64,000 nt of DNA, taken from positions 8,868,501 to 8,932,500 of the forward strand of contig NC_088313.1 in assembly GCF_910592395.1 (NCBI RefSeq). The letters run 5' to 3'. The position numbers and the translations under genes are program-made. The stretch is from Lineus longissimus (lineage: Eukaryota > Nemertea > Pilidiophora > Heteronemertea > Lineidae). The notes beneath the pieces were generated by a model. The model was not told the DNA's origin. It searched no databases and saw only the letters and a program-made list of their open reading frames with translations. Below, piece after piece: positions 55,758 to 64,000 of the stretch. Within the stretch, counting starts at the first letter, position 1. Each line of letters starts with the position of its first letter.

Positions 55758-56828
55758 CTATTGCAAGGTCAAGTAGTCTTCCAGTGCTGGTGGGTCAACA
55801 CTGAAATACGTGCTAGTGACCGAGCCATTCAGACAGGTGTGGCAATTTGAAAACAAAGCCCCTACCATGTACAATTTGCCAACAGGCTGGAGGTACAGTT
55901 TCAAGTTTTTTTTGAAGTCCAAGAAAGCGAAGTTCAACACAATTTTTCCAAATTGCCATTCCACACATTCACGTACGGCACTCATGCTTTTGTTGAAAGC
56001 CCTTTGCTCGTCAGTCACAACGGCACCCCTGAATGGTGCTAGAAGCTGATCCCTGATGGGATAAGCCGGATCCCCATAGAGACACATAGGTGTGTTATCA
56101 ATCAACCTGTAGTTGACCCTAACCAACTCCGCCAATAGGTTGCTCATTCTCAGCATGCCTGAATCATGTCTACGTCCCTCAACAGGACCGTAAAGATTAA
56201 CGATGAGACCATTCGGAGCCACAACGGATTGGAACTTAAGACAGTGCACCCTTTTATGTCCACTAAAGCATAGCCTTTGGTTGACTGTTGGTCGGCAAAT
56301 TGGCCTAGGTGTACTATCTATAAACCCCCAACAATTCCTAAGAGCAGCTCCCTTCTCGTGGACAGCATCTGCGAAGTGACGAATGGTGGCTATGGTCATC
56401 CATGGATGGGCATCCAGGCCAGTGAACTTCGTTCTAAAGCGCGAATAGACATCTTCAAGGACTGTTGTGATTATTGCGGACAAAACACTTTTGGGCCTTC
56501 CAAACTCTTTGTCTAACTCGCAAAGCCTATTTGGATAAACCAAACGTCGCAGCAGCATACGCAGCCCGTCATGACCAGTAACGATAGACCTATCAGCTGC
56601 TTTGTACACAGGTGGGATACCTAGAGCAACGACCATTTGTGTGATTTGCTCTTTCGTAAACCGAAACATTACTTTGGCTTGCTCATCTGTTATCTGATTT
56701 ATGTTGAAACGATTGTAAGTTGGGTCAAAGGTTGACGATGATGGTTTCACATCTTCTAAACTATAAACAAGAAGGTCATCGTCGTCTGACAACAAGGCCG
56801 AATCTCTCAAGTTCAAATCTGCCGCCAT
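55758..56828 (-). CDS. Intact PIF/Harbinger transposase (DDE_Tnp_4 / HARBI1-like)
   Basis: 356 aa from the ATG at 56,826-56,828 (context AAAATGG); an ATG 22 codons upstream is less likely because its peptide is cysteine-rich and unlike the family. An acidic N-terminus precedes an HTH-like part ('FRFTKEQITQMVVALG', 'GLRMLLRRLVYPN'). Catalytic triad: D171 in 'GFIDSTPRPICRP', D253 in 'LYGDPAYPI', E290 in 'RECVEWQFG', with 'PVEGRRHDSGM' between. Length and motifs fit a full Harbinger nuclease. No stop or frameshift. It can also serve as a host HARBI1-like gene in some animals, but the flanking TIRs and target duplication show a mobile copy. Confidence 0.9.
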   Translation of the reverse strand: MAADLNLRDSALLSDDDDLLVYSLEDVKPSSSTFDPTYNRFNINQITDEQAKVMFRFTKEQITQMVVALGIPPVYKAADRSIVTGHDGLRMLLRRLVYPNRLCELDKEFGRPKSVLSAIITTVLEDVYSRFRTKFTGLDAHPWMTIATIRHFADAVHEKGAALRNCWGFIDSTPRPICRPTVNQRLCFSGHKRVHCLKFQSVVAPNGLIVNLYGPVEGRRHDSGMLRMSNLLAELVRVNYRLIDNTPMCLYGDPAYPIRDQLLAPFRGAVVTDEQRAFNKSMSAVRECVEWQFGKIVLNFAFLDFKKNLKLYLQPVGKLYMVGALFSNCHTCLNGSVTSTYFSVDPPALEDYLTLQ

Positions 56829-57620
56829 TTTTACATCTAGACATGGATGACATCTAACGGCAAAAAACGTAACTCGCCGACATAGCCGAACCAAAAAAAC
56901 GACGTTACGACAACGAGATCGAGAACGGCTCAGGCGTGACGCAATCTATCCCGGTCTCGATCTCGGAAACGACGTAGCCGAATCTCTCTAATATTTTTCT
57001 GTGGACACCCCTAACATGCCTAATAAGATTTCACGATCTTTCACACAGGTTTTTGATTTGACCTACTTTCAAGGTCATAGAGGTCAAACTCTTCAAATTT
57101 CATTAGGGTGGTGCATTTCATCATTATTTGGCATAGACTCTTCAAATTTGGTGTGTTGATGCCTATTTGGCATCTCTACATGTTGGCATAGATAAAGGTC
57201 AATTTGACCTACCTTTCAGGTGTTGGTGGGACTCTAAGTCATGAAATCCAAAGTGGATCATATGATATCAAGAAACCTTCAATGTTCTAATGTATATCAT
57301 AATTGTTTAGATCAATCTTAATATAATGCTTGAAACATTTTGACGTTGACCTGATTTCTACGGTCACAGAGATCAAACTCAAAAGATTTCCGTATAGTGG
57401 CAAGTTATGTAATTTTTTGTCCTAGCCTGTAATCGATTGTAGACGCCTCTTAATAGTAAGCATCTCTACGTATTGATTTGGGTCAATGTGATCTACTTTC
57501 AGGTGTAACTAGGTCAAGGTCATAAATTCCAATGTTGGTCTATCAGTGAAACCTAGCCCTATCATTTTGTCTCCTACTAAATCATTACCAAGTGAGCACA
57601 ATGTCCCCAGGACATTTCAT

Positions 57621-58709
57621 TACCTTTAGATGAGGAAATTGTATCTATTTTTGTGCCCTCGAACCTGTTAGTGTTACCATTTCCACAAGACCATGATTTA
57701 CATGATTTACTGGAGGGCACTGTGAAAAATCATTGATTTTGCCTTTACTTGGGGACAACTTGTAGGCTTGATGTAGGCTTCAGGTGACTGTTTCATGTCC
57801 CAGTGGTAAAATGTGTTTTAAAGTAACTCCAGGTAAAATAAAGCTAGGGGAGAGGAGGGTTAGTTGAGCCGGAGTGTAGGGGTGAGGGTTAGTTTAGCCA
57901 TCACTCGTGCATGTATATTGTTTAAATGTATTGTTAGTCACCCATTTTTAAGACCGCCCACATCAGAATGGGCGGTCTTACTTGTTTTTGCTGTTTTTCT
58001 CTCTCTCTCTCTCTCCGGTTTCCAATCTGTGGTTTCCGCAAGATAACTCCAGAAATAATGCATGCTTCACTCTGAAACTTTCAGGGATTGTTGATGTATG
58101 CTATGACCAGAAACGATGAGATTATGGGCCCAATCGGATTAAAATCTGATTTTTGGCGATTTATTTAAGTTTTGATCATTAATCCATTGCTCTTCTATTA
58201 TTCGCGCGGCACCCCGCCGCTTGGTGATCATCAAGGGTCATTCGCTGTGGGAAAGTAAACGATTGACCTAATAGCTTCGCGTACAAAACATCTTTGATAT
58301 GTGCATGTACATACTAACATGGGGGCGAAATAGTGCCGATATTTTACGGATAAAATCATCTTTCTATACGAGTTTTTGATAGTATGTTTGGCTCAGTATG
58401 TTTTGAAATAGTACATTATATGTGGGACAACATTTTGGATGCTTTATTCAGGGATGTATTGTGAACAAAACCACCAAAAGCCGATCCATCCGCCAGGAGC
58501 AGTGATCAGGCTGACAGGTTTTCGCACATGTTGGGGAAACGGTAAGTTTTGTATTCTCCGGACATTCTTTGCAAAAATGACAGGCTATTAGCGTTGAATT
58601 GCGTAAAATATAAAATGAGGGGAAGGGTGATTTCTTCAACTTGAATTCTATTAACCTTTGCATGGATGAAAGTCTGTTGTTTGTTAATTATCGAGGTTTG
58701 ATTTCCTAA
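57621..58709. other. Non-coding gap with an 11-bp hairpin and (CT)n
   Basis: A perfect inverted repeat AAGACCGCCCA (57,950-57,960) / TGGGCGGTCTT (57,969-57,979) with an 8-base loop is followed by 'acttgtttttgctgttttt' and a CT microsatellite at about 58,000-58,014. Similar 'gaccgccca' hairpins mark dispersed repeats in molluscs and other marine animals. No coding. Confidence 0.6.
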
Positions 58710-59744
58710 ATGAAATGGCCAGGGCCATTGTGCTCACCTAACGTGGAGGAAAGATGGATAAAGAGCATGGTATTGTGTCATGTAGTGTTAGGTTTGATGT
58801 AGGTCCAAGCAATTACAATTTCCCCAAAATGGCCAATTTACAGTACATTCGACCTCTGTGACCTTGAAAAGTAGGTCAAATCAAAGAAGACCCGGGTGAC
58901 ACATTGAATGGTTGTTAGAATTAGATGTACCTATGATATAAAATTGGTGCCAATTGGGCAAGTCATTACTAGGAATAATGGCATTTTGAAGAATTTAGGA
59001 TTTGGCCCTCTCCCTGGAGGCCAAACGGCAAATCAGATCGCACCAAACTTCAGTACCTGAGATCATCTGACCAAGGGGTACATGTGTACTTGTGATCAAT
59101 AGTCATTGCAGTTAAGAAACGTGCCATAGTTACAGACTGACGGCGAATTTACGTCATTTGACCTCTGTGACCTTGACAAGAAGGTCAAATTAAAAACCTG
59201 TGTGACATATACTGTATGGTGGTTAGATGTACCCATGATATCGAATTGGTGGCAATCGGGCAAGAAGTTAAGGAATAATCACATTTTTAAGGTTTTTGGA
59301 TTTTGCCCCCTGGTGGTCAAGTGGTGAATCATATTGGACCAAACTTCGGTCCCTGAGATAACCTGACTAAGGGGTGAATGTGTACCAAATTTGGTATCAA
59401 TAGTCATTGCAGTTTAGAAACGTGCCATCGTTACATCCTAACGGCCAATTTACACCATTTGACCTCTTGTGACCTTGAAAAGGAGGTCAAATCAAAAACC
59501 CGGAATATATATAATGCACCTTTGCTAGAAGTACCTACCATATTTTTTTCAAAATTTCCCGACTACTATTAAGGGAGATATTGCATATTTTCACTTTTAA
59601 CGTTTGGCCCCCTGGTGGCCAAACTATGAAACGAATCGGACCGAAACTTGGTCTCAAAGGTGTCATTACATAAGGGTACATGTGTACCAAGTTTCAACTT
59701 AATAGCTCTAACAGTTACGAAACGTGCCCTGCTAACGGACGACG

Positions 59745-59785
<41 letters not shown>

Positions 59786-59845
59786 ACGACGGACGACGGA
59801 CGCCACGGTATGGGATAAGCTCACCTCTGCTAAGAGGTGAGCTAA
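58710..59845 (+). mobile_element. R repeat copy 3 (1136 bp), near-identical to copy 1
   Basis: Same ends and same internal order as 49,343-50,478: ATGAAATGGCCAGGGCCATT, GTGCTCACC, then direct subrepeats of 'cctctgtgaccttga', (GAC)n at about 59,733-59,790, and the right hairpin AGCTCACCTCT-GCTA-AGAGGTGAGCT (59,818-59,843). Only scattered point changes and small indels from copy 1. Confidence 0.88.
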
Positions 59846-61060
59846 AAATTAACTACGAAGTAGAGCCGCCATTTTGTTTGTTGTGATCGGATGGTCACTG
59901 ACACTGCTTTCATGATCAAATAAATCGATCTTAAACTCAAATTTTTTTCGATGAAACTTCGTACGCGTTCATAGTACAGGTATCCCCGTTTAAGCAGACC
60001 AGTTTTGCGTAAATAAAAGTTCAGGAAGTGATTAAATATCGACTTGGTCCGAAGACTTGGTACTCCGCGGCACACGGTCAGGACTGGTCAGCATGATGAT
60101 GCCGATGATGCAGTGGATAGGCCTACGCATATGTGCTATCATACCTACTGTAGGCCTAGGCCTACTGAATAATGACACTGGGCCAGATGTTGGACATGCA
60201 CTTTTATGCAGAACATTAACTTTGTCGACTGTCCAAGTAGCATTAGGCCTAGCCCACCTGGTGACCTTACTTAGATAAATGTAATTGTAGGCTTGGACCA
60301 TTCATTTTACCCCTCCCCCTTCCCTATAGGCTTTGGTTGGAAAGTGGCATGAAGCGAAATGAAGTATCTCCTTTCCAGTCACCCTTGTCCCCACCCCCCC
60401 TCCCTCCCCACACACGCACACAAAGTAATGCACCCTAATCACTTTATTTCTTTTTTTCAAATAGCCAAGGTTGCAAACCTGTGTCAGGTGGCTTTTCAAA
60501 GCTCTGGCCCTGCTGTCTATCAATCAAGACAATTCTGTCAAGACATTTCTCTCAGTCTCAGGTAAGTTCAATTATGAAAAAAATTAAGCAAGGACATTGA
60601 ACTTGAAGTTCATTAAAATCTGGTCATTAAATGGTAGAGTCATGGTACCGTATCATTTTATCAAAATTCCACTGTCAAATTTGTCTGACATCGACAGAAA
60701 TTTACTTCAAATTTTCATGAGATGCCTTGGCATCATTGACATCAATGAATTCCATGTTAAAATGAGGAAACTGTTCTCCAATGTGCATGGCAGAAGTCAT
60801 GACATGGACGTAATAGCCTTGTAGTTGTATCCACTCGCCCACAGTAATACTAATCACTTAACTTTTTTCTTTAAATAGCCAAGGTTACAAACCTGTGTCA
60901 GCGTTTCAAGCTCAGGCCCTGCTGTCTATAAGTATCAAGACAATTCTTCCAGGTAAGTTCAATTAGAAAAAATAGCAGGGACATGCAAGTTCATTGAAAA
61001 CTGGTCATTTATTACGTGTATGTAAGTGGTTGTGTTATGATACTGCCACCGTCTAGGTTT
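59846..61060. other. Non-coding with a duplicated exon-like segment
   Basis: 60,465-60,561 and 60,879-60,952 are copies of one segment (ccaaggtt(g/a)caaacctgtg ... ggccctgctgtctat ... caagacaattct). Each is preceded by a pyrimidine tract plus TAG and followed by a strong donor GTAAGTTCAATTA. Nothing else recognised, except TAGGCCTA clusters at 60,119-60,165. Confidence 0.55.
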
Positions 61061-61984
61061 TTAGCTCACCTGTCAGCAGAGGTAAGCTTATCTCATACCG
61101 TGTTGTCTGTTGTCGTCGTCCGTCGTCCGTTAGCAGGGCACGTTTCGTAACTGTTAGAGCTATTGAGTTGAACTTGGTACACATGTACCCTTACGTAGTG
61201 GCACCTTGGAGACCAAGTTTCGGTCCAGTTTGATTCACGGTTTGGCCACTAGGGGGCCAAATGTTAAAAGTGAAAATATGCAAAATCACTGATGCAATAT
61301 CTCCCTTAATACTGGTCGGAAAATTTTGAAAAAAATATGGTAGGTACTTCTAGCAAAGGTACATCATCCTCCGGGTTTTTGATTTGACCTAATTTTCAAG
61401 GTCACAGAGGTCAAACTTCATTAAATCATCGTTGGGGTGGCACGTTTCGTTTCTATTCGAGCTATAAGCTTCTAAACTTGTGTGGACATGTATCTAGTGA
61501 CCCTCTAATGTACCCCTAAAATTTGGCGTGCTTGGACATCAAATATGGCCGCCAGGCGGCCATCTTGAAAATTGAACAAAGTCATATTACTCTGAAACCG
61601 ATGATTGGATTTTAACCAACTTTCATGTGTTTATGTATCTATCTACCCTTTACATTATCCCAAATTTTCAGTAAAATCTGTCTCCTAATATGGCGGCCAT
61701 CTTGAAAATTATTCAAAGTCCTATTACTCTGAAACTGATAATTGGATTGCGATCAAATTTCATGTGATTATGTATCTATGTACTCTTTACTTTATCCAAA
61801 ATTTTCAATGCAATCTGATGACAATTATGGCCGCCAGGCCGCCATATTGAAAATTGAACGAAGTTTGGTTACTCCCTAAACTGTTGATTAGGTCTCAACC
61901 AATTTCCATGTGACATGTACATCCACTGCAAATGACATGTACTGACATTAACAGAGGTAAGCACATGGTTCCTGGACCATTCAT
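61061..61984 (-). mobile_element. R repeat copy 4 (inverted, 924 bp)
   Basis: Starts TTAGCTCACC, then the (GTC)n form of the trinucleotide tract, 'gggcacgtttcgtaactgtt' and the same subrepeats reversed. Ends 'gaggtaagcac' plus a 7-bp stem ATGGTTC-CT-GGACCAT and TCAT. The inner part differs from copies 1 and 3 ('tatggccgcca' triplets repeated about every 135 bp between 61,550 and 61,860). Confidence 0.75.
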
Positions 61985-62653
61985 CTAAATTGTAGTATCG
62001 TACCGTATCATAGTCAAATTTTGCTAAATTTTAAAATGAGGAAACTCTTCTCCAGTGTTCATGGAAGCAGTCATGACATTGGCCATGCCGACTAATCGGC
62101 GGCTCATATCGATCCTAAAGTCCTCTCATTGCACCGCCGACATCAACGGGCGGGATAGTGATCAGGCGCACATTCATAAACGAATGGCCAATCAAATTGC
62201 TTGAAACAAAGTAATTGAACGAGGTCCTGAATTGATTTGGACATCCTCGCTTTATTATCAGGTTACTCTACTTCTATATAACACGCACAGTGCATTTGTG
62301 TCTGGTCAGCGGCCTGGAATCGCGGATGCAATAACAACTATTACAATTGAACACCTGGTCAATTATAGCTTTTAGCGCGTGTCTCTTACAGGGTCTCTTT
62401 CAACTCTTTGTGCGTAATGATAGTGTTAAGCAAATTCTTGGAGACAATAAATGATGTTGTGACAAACGTCCTGACAGCCTTGTACATTGTTGCAGGGGCC
62501 TTGTTATCGGCGTAGACATTGGCACGGGCGTAGTGATATATCTTATTTGCAGTCGCCCGACCAACACCCTTGTCGCCTCCCCCCTCCTGTCCAGTCACCT
62601 GGCAACATCCTTGTCCCCACCCCCAACAGTAATAACTAATAATAATCACTTTT

Positions 62654-62700
62654 TTTTCCTTTTTCCAGCGCCAAGGTTGCAAACCTGTGTCACGTGACTG
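62654..62700 (+). repeat. Third copy of the exon-like segment
   Basis: 'ttttccag' followed by 'cgccaaggttgcaaacctgt' repeats the start of the segments at 60,465 and 60,879, including the upstream 'ccttgtccccaccc' and 'taatcac' context (compare 60,390-60,440 with 62,610-62,650). A LINE tail begins right after it. Confidence 0.8.
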
Positions 62701-62702
62701 AC

Positions 62703-62943
62703 GCAGGATATTACATACATACATACAAATAGCATTTATATAGCGCAAAATCCAATTAGAAAAATTGCTCAGCTGCGCTTAACAAAAACACTGTTCAAAT
62801 AGTTTGGTTTTTAATCTTCTTTTGAACTCGCTGACGGTGGAGCTGTTGCGGGCGTTAGTGTCCAGCGAGTTCCATAATTTGCTGGCATAAACTGTAAAGC
62901 TTCTGCCACCAAATGTCTCAAGGCGATACCTGGGAGTCATCAT
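62703..62943 (-). pseudogene. 3' fragment of another LINE reverse transcriptase with (ATGT)n tail
   Basis: Minus strand: 'YRLETFGGRSFTVYASKLWN', 'NSSTVSEFKRRLKTKLFEQC' then stop and 'gcgctatataaatgc' leading to an ATGT tail (acatacatacatac on the plus strand at 62,711). This is the same C-terminal RT signature as at 48,472 but a different subfamily. Confidence 0.85.
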
Positions 62944-62981
62944 TATCAATCATTTCTCACTCATCTCACTCAACCTTTAAT

Positions 62982-64000
62982 ATGCCGCCTGCCAAGAAAC
63001 AAAGTGCTGCTACTCGACGTAAAATAGATAAAAAACGGAAGCGTATGGATTTGCGGTCTTCCGCATCACTTGATCAAGGTGACTCTTTGATTCAAAGTAC
63101 CATCAGCATTGAATCTTCCTCCACCGACTCTGACTGTATCACAAGAAAGCAAGTGAATTATGCTAAACTTGAACTTCAGGCATCTATGCATCAGGGCTCA
63201 GACTGTTTTTCTGTTCTGTCTGCTGGTATGCAGTGTACACCAATTGCCTATGTCGCCCTTTTGTTTGCTTCCTTGAAAGATCCAACGACTTGGCTTAAGC
63301 AAGATCTTGACCGAATTTTGACACTTGGTGATTTCTTGTATCAAACTACACCTCATGTTCATGATTACATGCTTTACACTGAATTGCCCATTGCCATTGA
63401 CATCAACGTTTTCTCCTGCTCAATGATCACAGAGTTCAGTTCTACAATGGCTGGCCCATTGATGGGGATCCCAGACATAGAAAGCATAGAACAAGGAGCA
63501 TTATATCCCTTGAATTTGGCATTATTGAAGTCATTGTCCTCAGAATACATTGGTTGCTTACTGCTGACATGTGGTTACACTGTTGCCATATTTGCTCACG
63601 ATCAAAATTATTATGTCTTTGATTCACACAGCCGAAATTTGTTGGAACAAATGACACCTGATGGAACAGCTGTCCTTCTCTCATTTTGCAGCATAGAAAA
63701 TATTGTATACCACATACAGTCTCTGTATCAACAGCGAAGCAATGCTCAGTTTGATGTCATTCCATTGAAATTAGTATCTTCAGTTCAACATAGTGAAACT
63801 ACATTAAATATTGCAGGTGCTTGTAATGTGCAAGCACCACCACCCAACTTACTTGATCAGTACTTCAACTTTCAAAATAATAAACAACTCAAAAGACGTG
63901 AAAGCATCGAAAAAATTCATGAACAAAGTCAATGGAAGCAATGGTATCAGTCAAAACCCACTTCGTACAAAAGGATGCGAGCATTAAAACAAATAGAAAA
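62982..64000 (+). CDS. N-terminal part of a Helitron-type protein with C76-like cysteine protease domain; runs off the window
   Basis: Open from ATG 62,982 to the window end (339 codons, no stop). The basic N-terminus (KKQSAATRRKIDKKRKR) looks like a nuclear localisation signal. Residues about 72-245 match the pattern of the peptidase C76 / Herpes_teg_N fold: 'SAGMQCTPIAYVALLFASL' (candidate nucleophile C85), 'WLKQDLDRILTLGDFLY', 'TELPIAIDI', and 'YYVFDSHSRN' (D214 and H216 as the D-x-H pair) followed by 'PDGTAVLLSF'. The end ('QWYQSKPTSYKRMRALKQIE') resembles the K/R-rich link that precedes the Helitron-like Rep domain in animal proteins combining this protease with Rep and Pif1 helicase. 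The downstream domains are outside the window, so the Helitron link is inference. No defect seen. Confidence 0.65.
   Translation, partial: MPPAKKQSAATRRKIDKKRKRMDLRSSASLDQGDSLIQSTISIESSSTDSDCITRKQVNYAKLELQASMHQGSDCFSVLSAGMQCTPIAYVALLFASLKDPTTWLKQDLDRILTLGDFLYQTTPHVHDYMLYTELPIAIDINVFSCSMITEFSSTMAGPLMGIPDIESIEQGALYPLNLALLKSLSSEYIGCLLLTCGYTVAIFAHDQNYYVFDSHSRNLLEQMTPDGTAVLLSFCSIENIVYHIQSLYQQRSNAQFDVIPLKLVSSVQHSETTLNIAGACNVQAPPPNLLDQYFNFQNNKQLKRRESIEKIHEQSQWKQWYQSKPTSYKRMRALKQIE

Larger units (their letters stand above)
53417..56989. mobile_element. Complete PIF/Harbinger DNA transposon, 3573 bp
   Basis: Terminal inverted repeats AGAGAGATTCGGCTA at both ends, with further inner similarity (ccgggat..., ...cgagatcgagaccgg). 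A 3-bp target duplication AAT lies at 53,414-53,416 and 56,990-56,992. It contains a Myb-like gene on the plus strand and a DDE transposase on the minus strand, facing each other, the standard two-gene Harbinger layout. Confidence 0.9.
53192..57620 (-). mobile_element. R repeat copy 2 (inverted), interrupted by Harbinger
   Basis: Starts 'attacctcacctcggtgagc' and ends 'gtgagcacaat' plus a 6-bp stem ATGTCC-CCA-GGACAT and TTTCAT, the reverse of the R left end. About 853 bp after removing the Harbinger element (53,417-56,989). More diverged than copies 1 and 3, with 'ttcaaggtcatagaggtcaa' type tracts inside. Confidence 0.75.

Noticed and set aside
56829-56894. Upstream ATG of the Harbinger transposase
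   Set aside because: Its 22-residue extension is cysteine-rich and the downstream ATG has a better context and fits family length.
63442-63684. 80-codon minus-strand frame
   Set aside because: Lies opposite the protease-like coding sequence and has no motif of its own.

Overview
This is animal nuclear DNA, most likely from a marine invertebrate. It is AT-rich with sparse coding, has GT-AG introns and AATAAA signals, and holds at least ten classes of eukaryotic transposable element. The palindrome TAGGCCTA recurs all along it. That motif, and the long repeats carrying 'gaccttgaaaaggaggtcaaa' style tracts plus (GAC)n, suggest an echinoderm-like, hemichordate-like or lophotrochozoan genome. I cannot fix the species. 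I see no clear single-copy host gene; nearly all recognisable coding sequence is transposon-derived, and most of it is broken.

Layout. 1-2.8 kb: remains of a multicopy gene with a PIN/FEN-like segment and a C-terminal CXC (tesmin/TSO1-like) cysteine cluster. 3.4-10.7 kb: a decayed Ty3/Gypsy gag-pol split inside the reverse transcriptase by a 3.85-kb piggyBac element (TTAA duplicated exactly). 10.7-12.5 kb: repeat-rich non-coding DNA. 12.5-16.6 kb: a second Gypsy remnant, two identical 363-bp terminal repeats around the C-terminal end of integrase. 17.2 kb: a possible short LTR. 18.7 kb: a pogo/Tigger-like scrap. 19.1-25.7 kb: a MULE (Mutator-like) transposon with about 75-bp terminal inverted repeats, a four-exon SWIM-finger transposase gene and a LINE fragment in its first intron. 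27.5-32.1 kb: a full-length but broken LINE on the minus strand (ORF1, endonuclease, reverse transcriptase). 33.1-38.5 kb: a BEL/Pao retrotransposon cut off inside integrase.

38.7-51.4 kb: a likely EnSpm/CACTA-type neighbourhood. It holds a CACTG end, an intact 922-aa C2H2-finger transposase-like ORF, a small three-exon cysteine-rich gene, and a SAM-domain (SAMD3-like) gene whose exons are spread by later insertions. 49.3-62 kb holds four copies of one repeat family (called R here) with palindromes at both ends, two per orientation. One copy is interrupted by a complete PIF/Harbinger element (53,417-56,989) carrying an intact transposase and a broken Myb-like partner. A 270-bp MITE with 5-bp target duplication lies at 51,991. 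The window ends in an open reading frame with a C76-type (herpesvirus-tegument-like) cysteine-protease signature, probably the N-terminus of a Helitron-type protein continuing past the window.

Most genes here are element genes acting on their own mobility: transposase and terminal repeats (piggyBac, MULE, Harbinger, CACTA), transposase plus Myb-like partner (Harbinger), gag/protease/RT/RNase H/integrase (Gypsy, BEL), ORF1 plus EN-RT (LINE). The nesting gives relative ages: Gypsy is older than piggyBac; the MULE is older than its intronic LINE; R is older than Harbinger; the SAMD3-like gene is older than the R copy and LINE piece in its intron.
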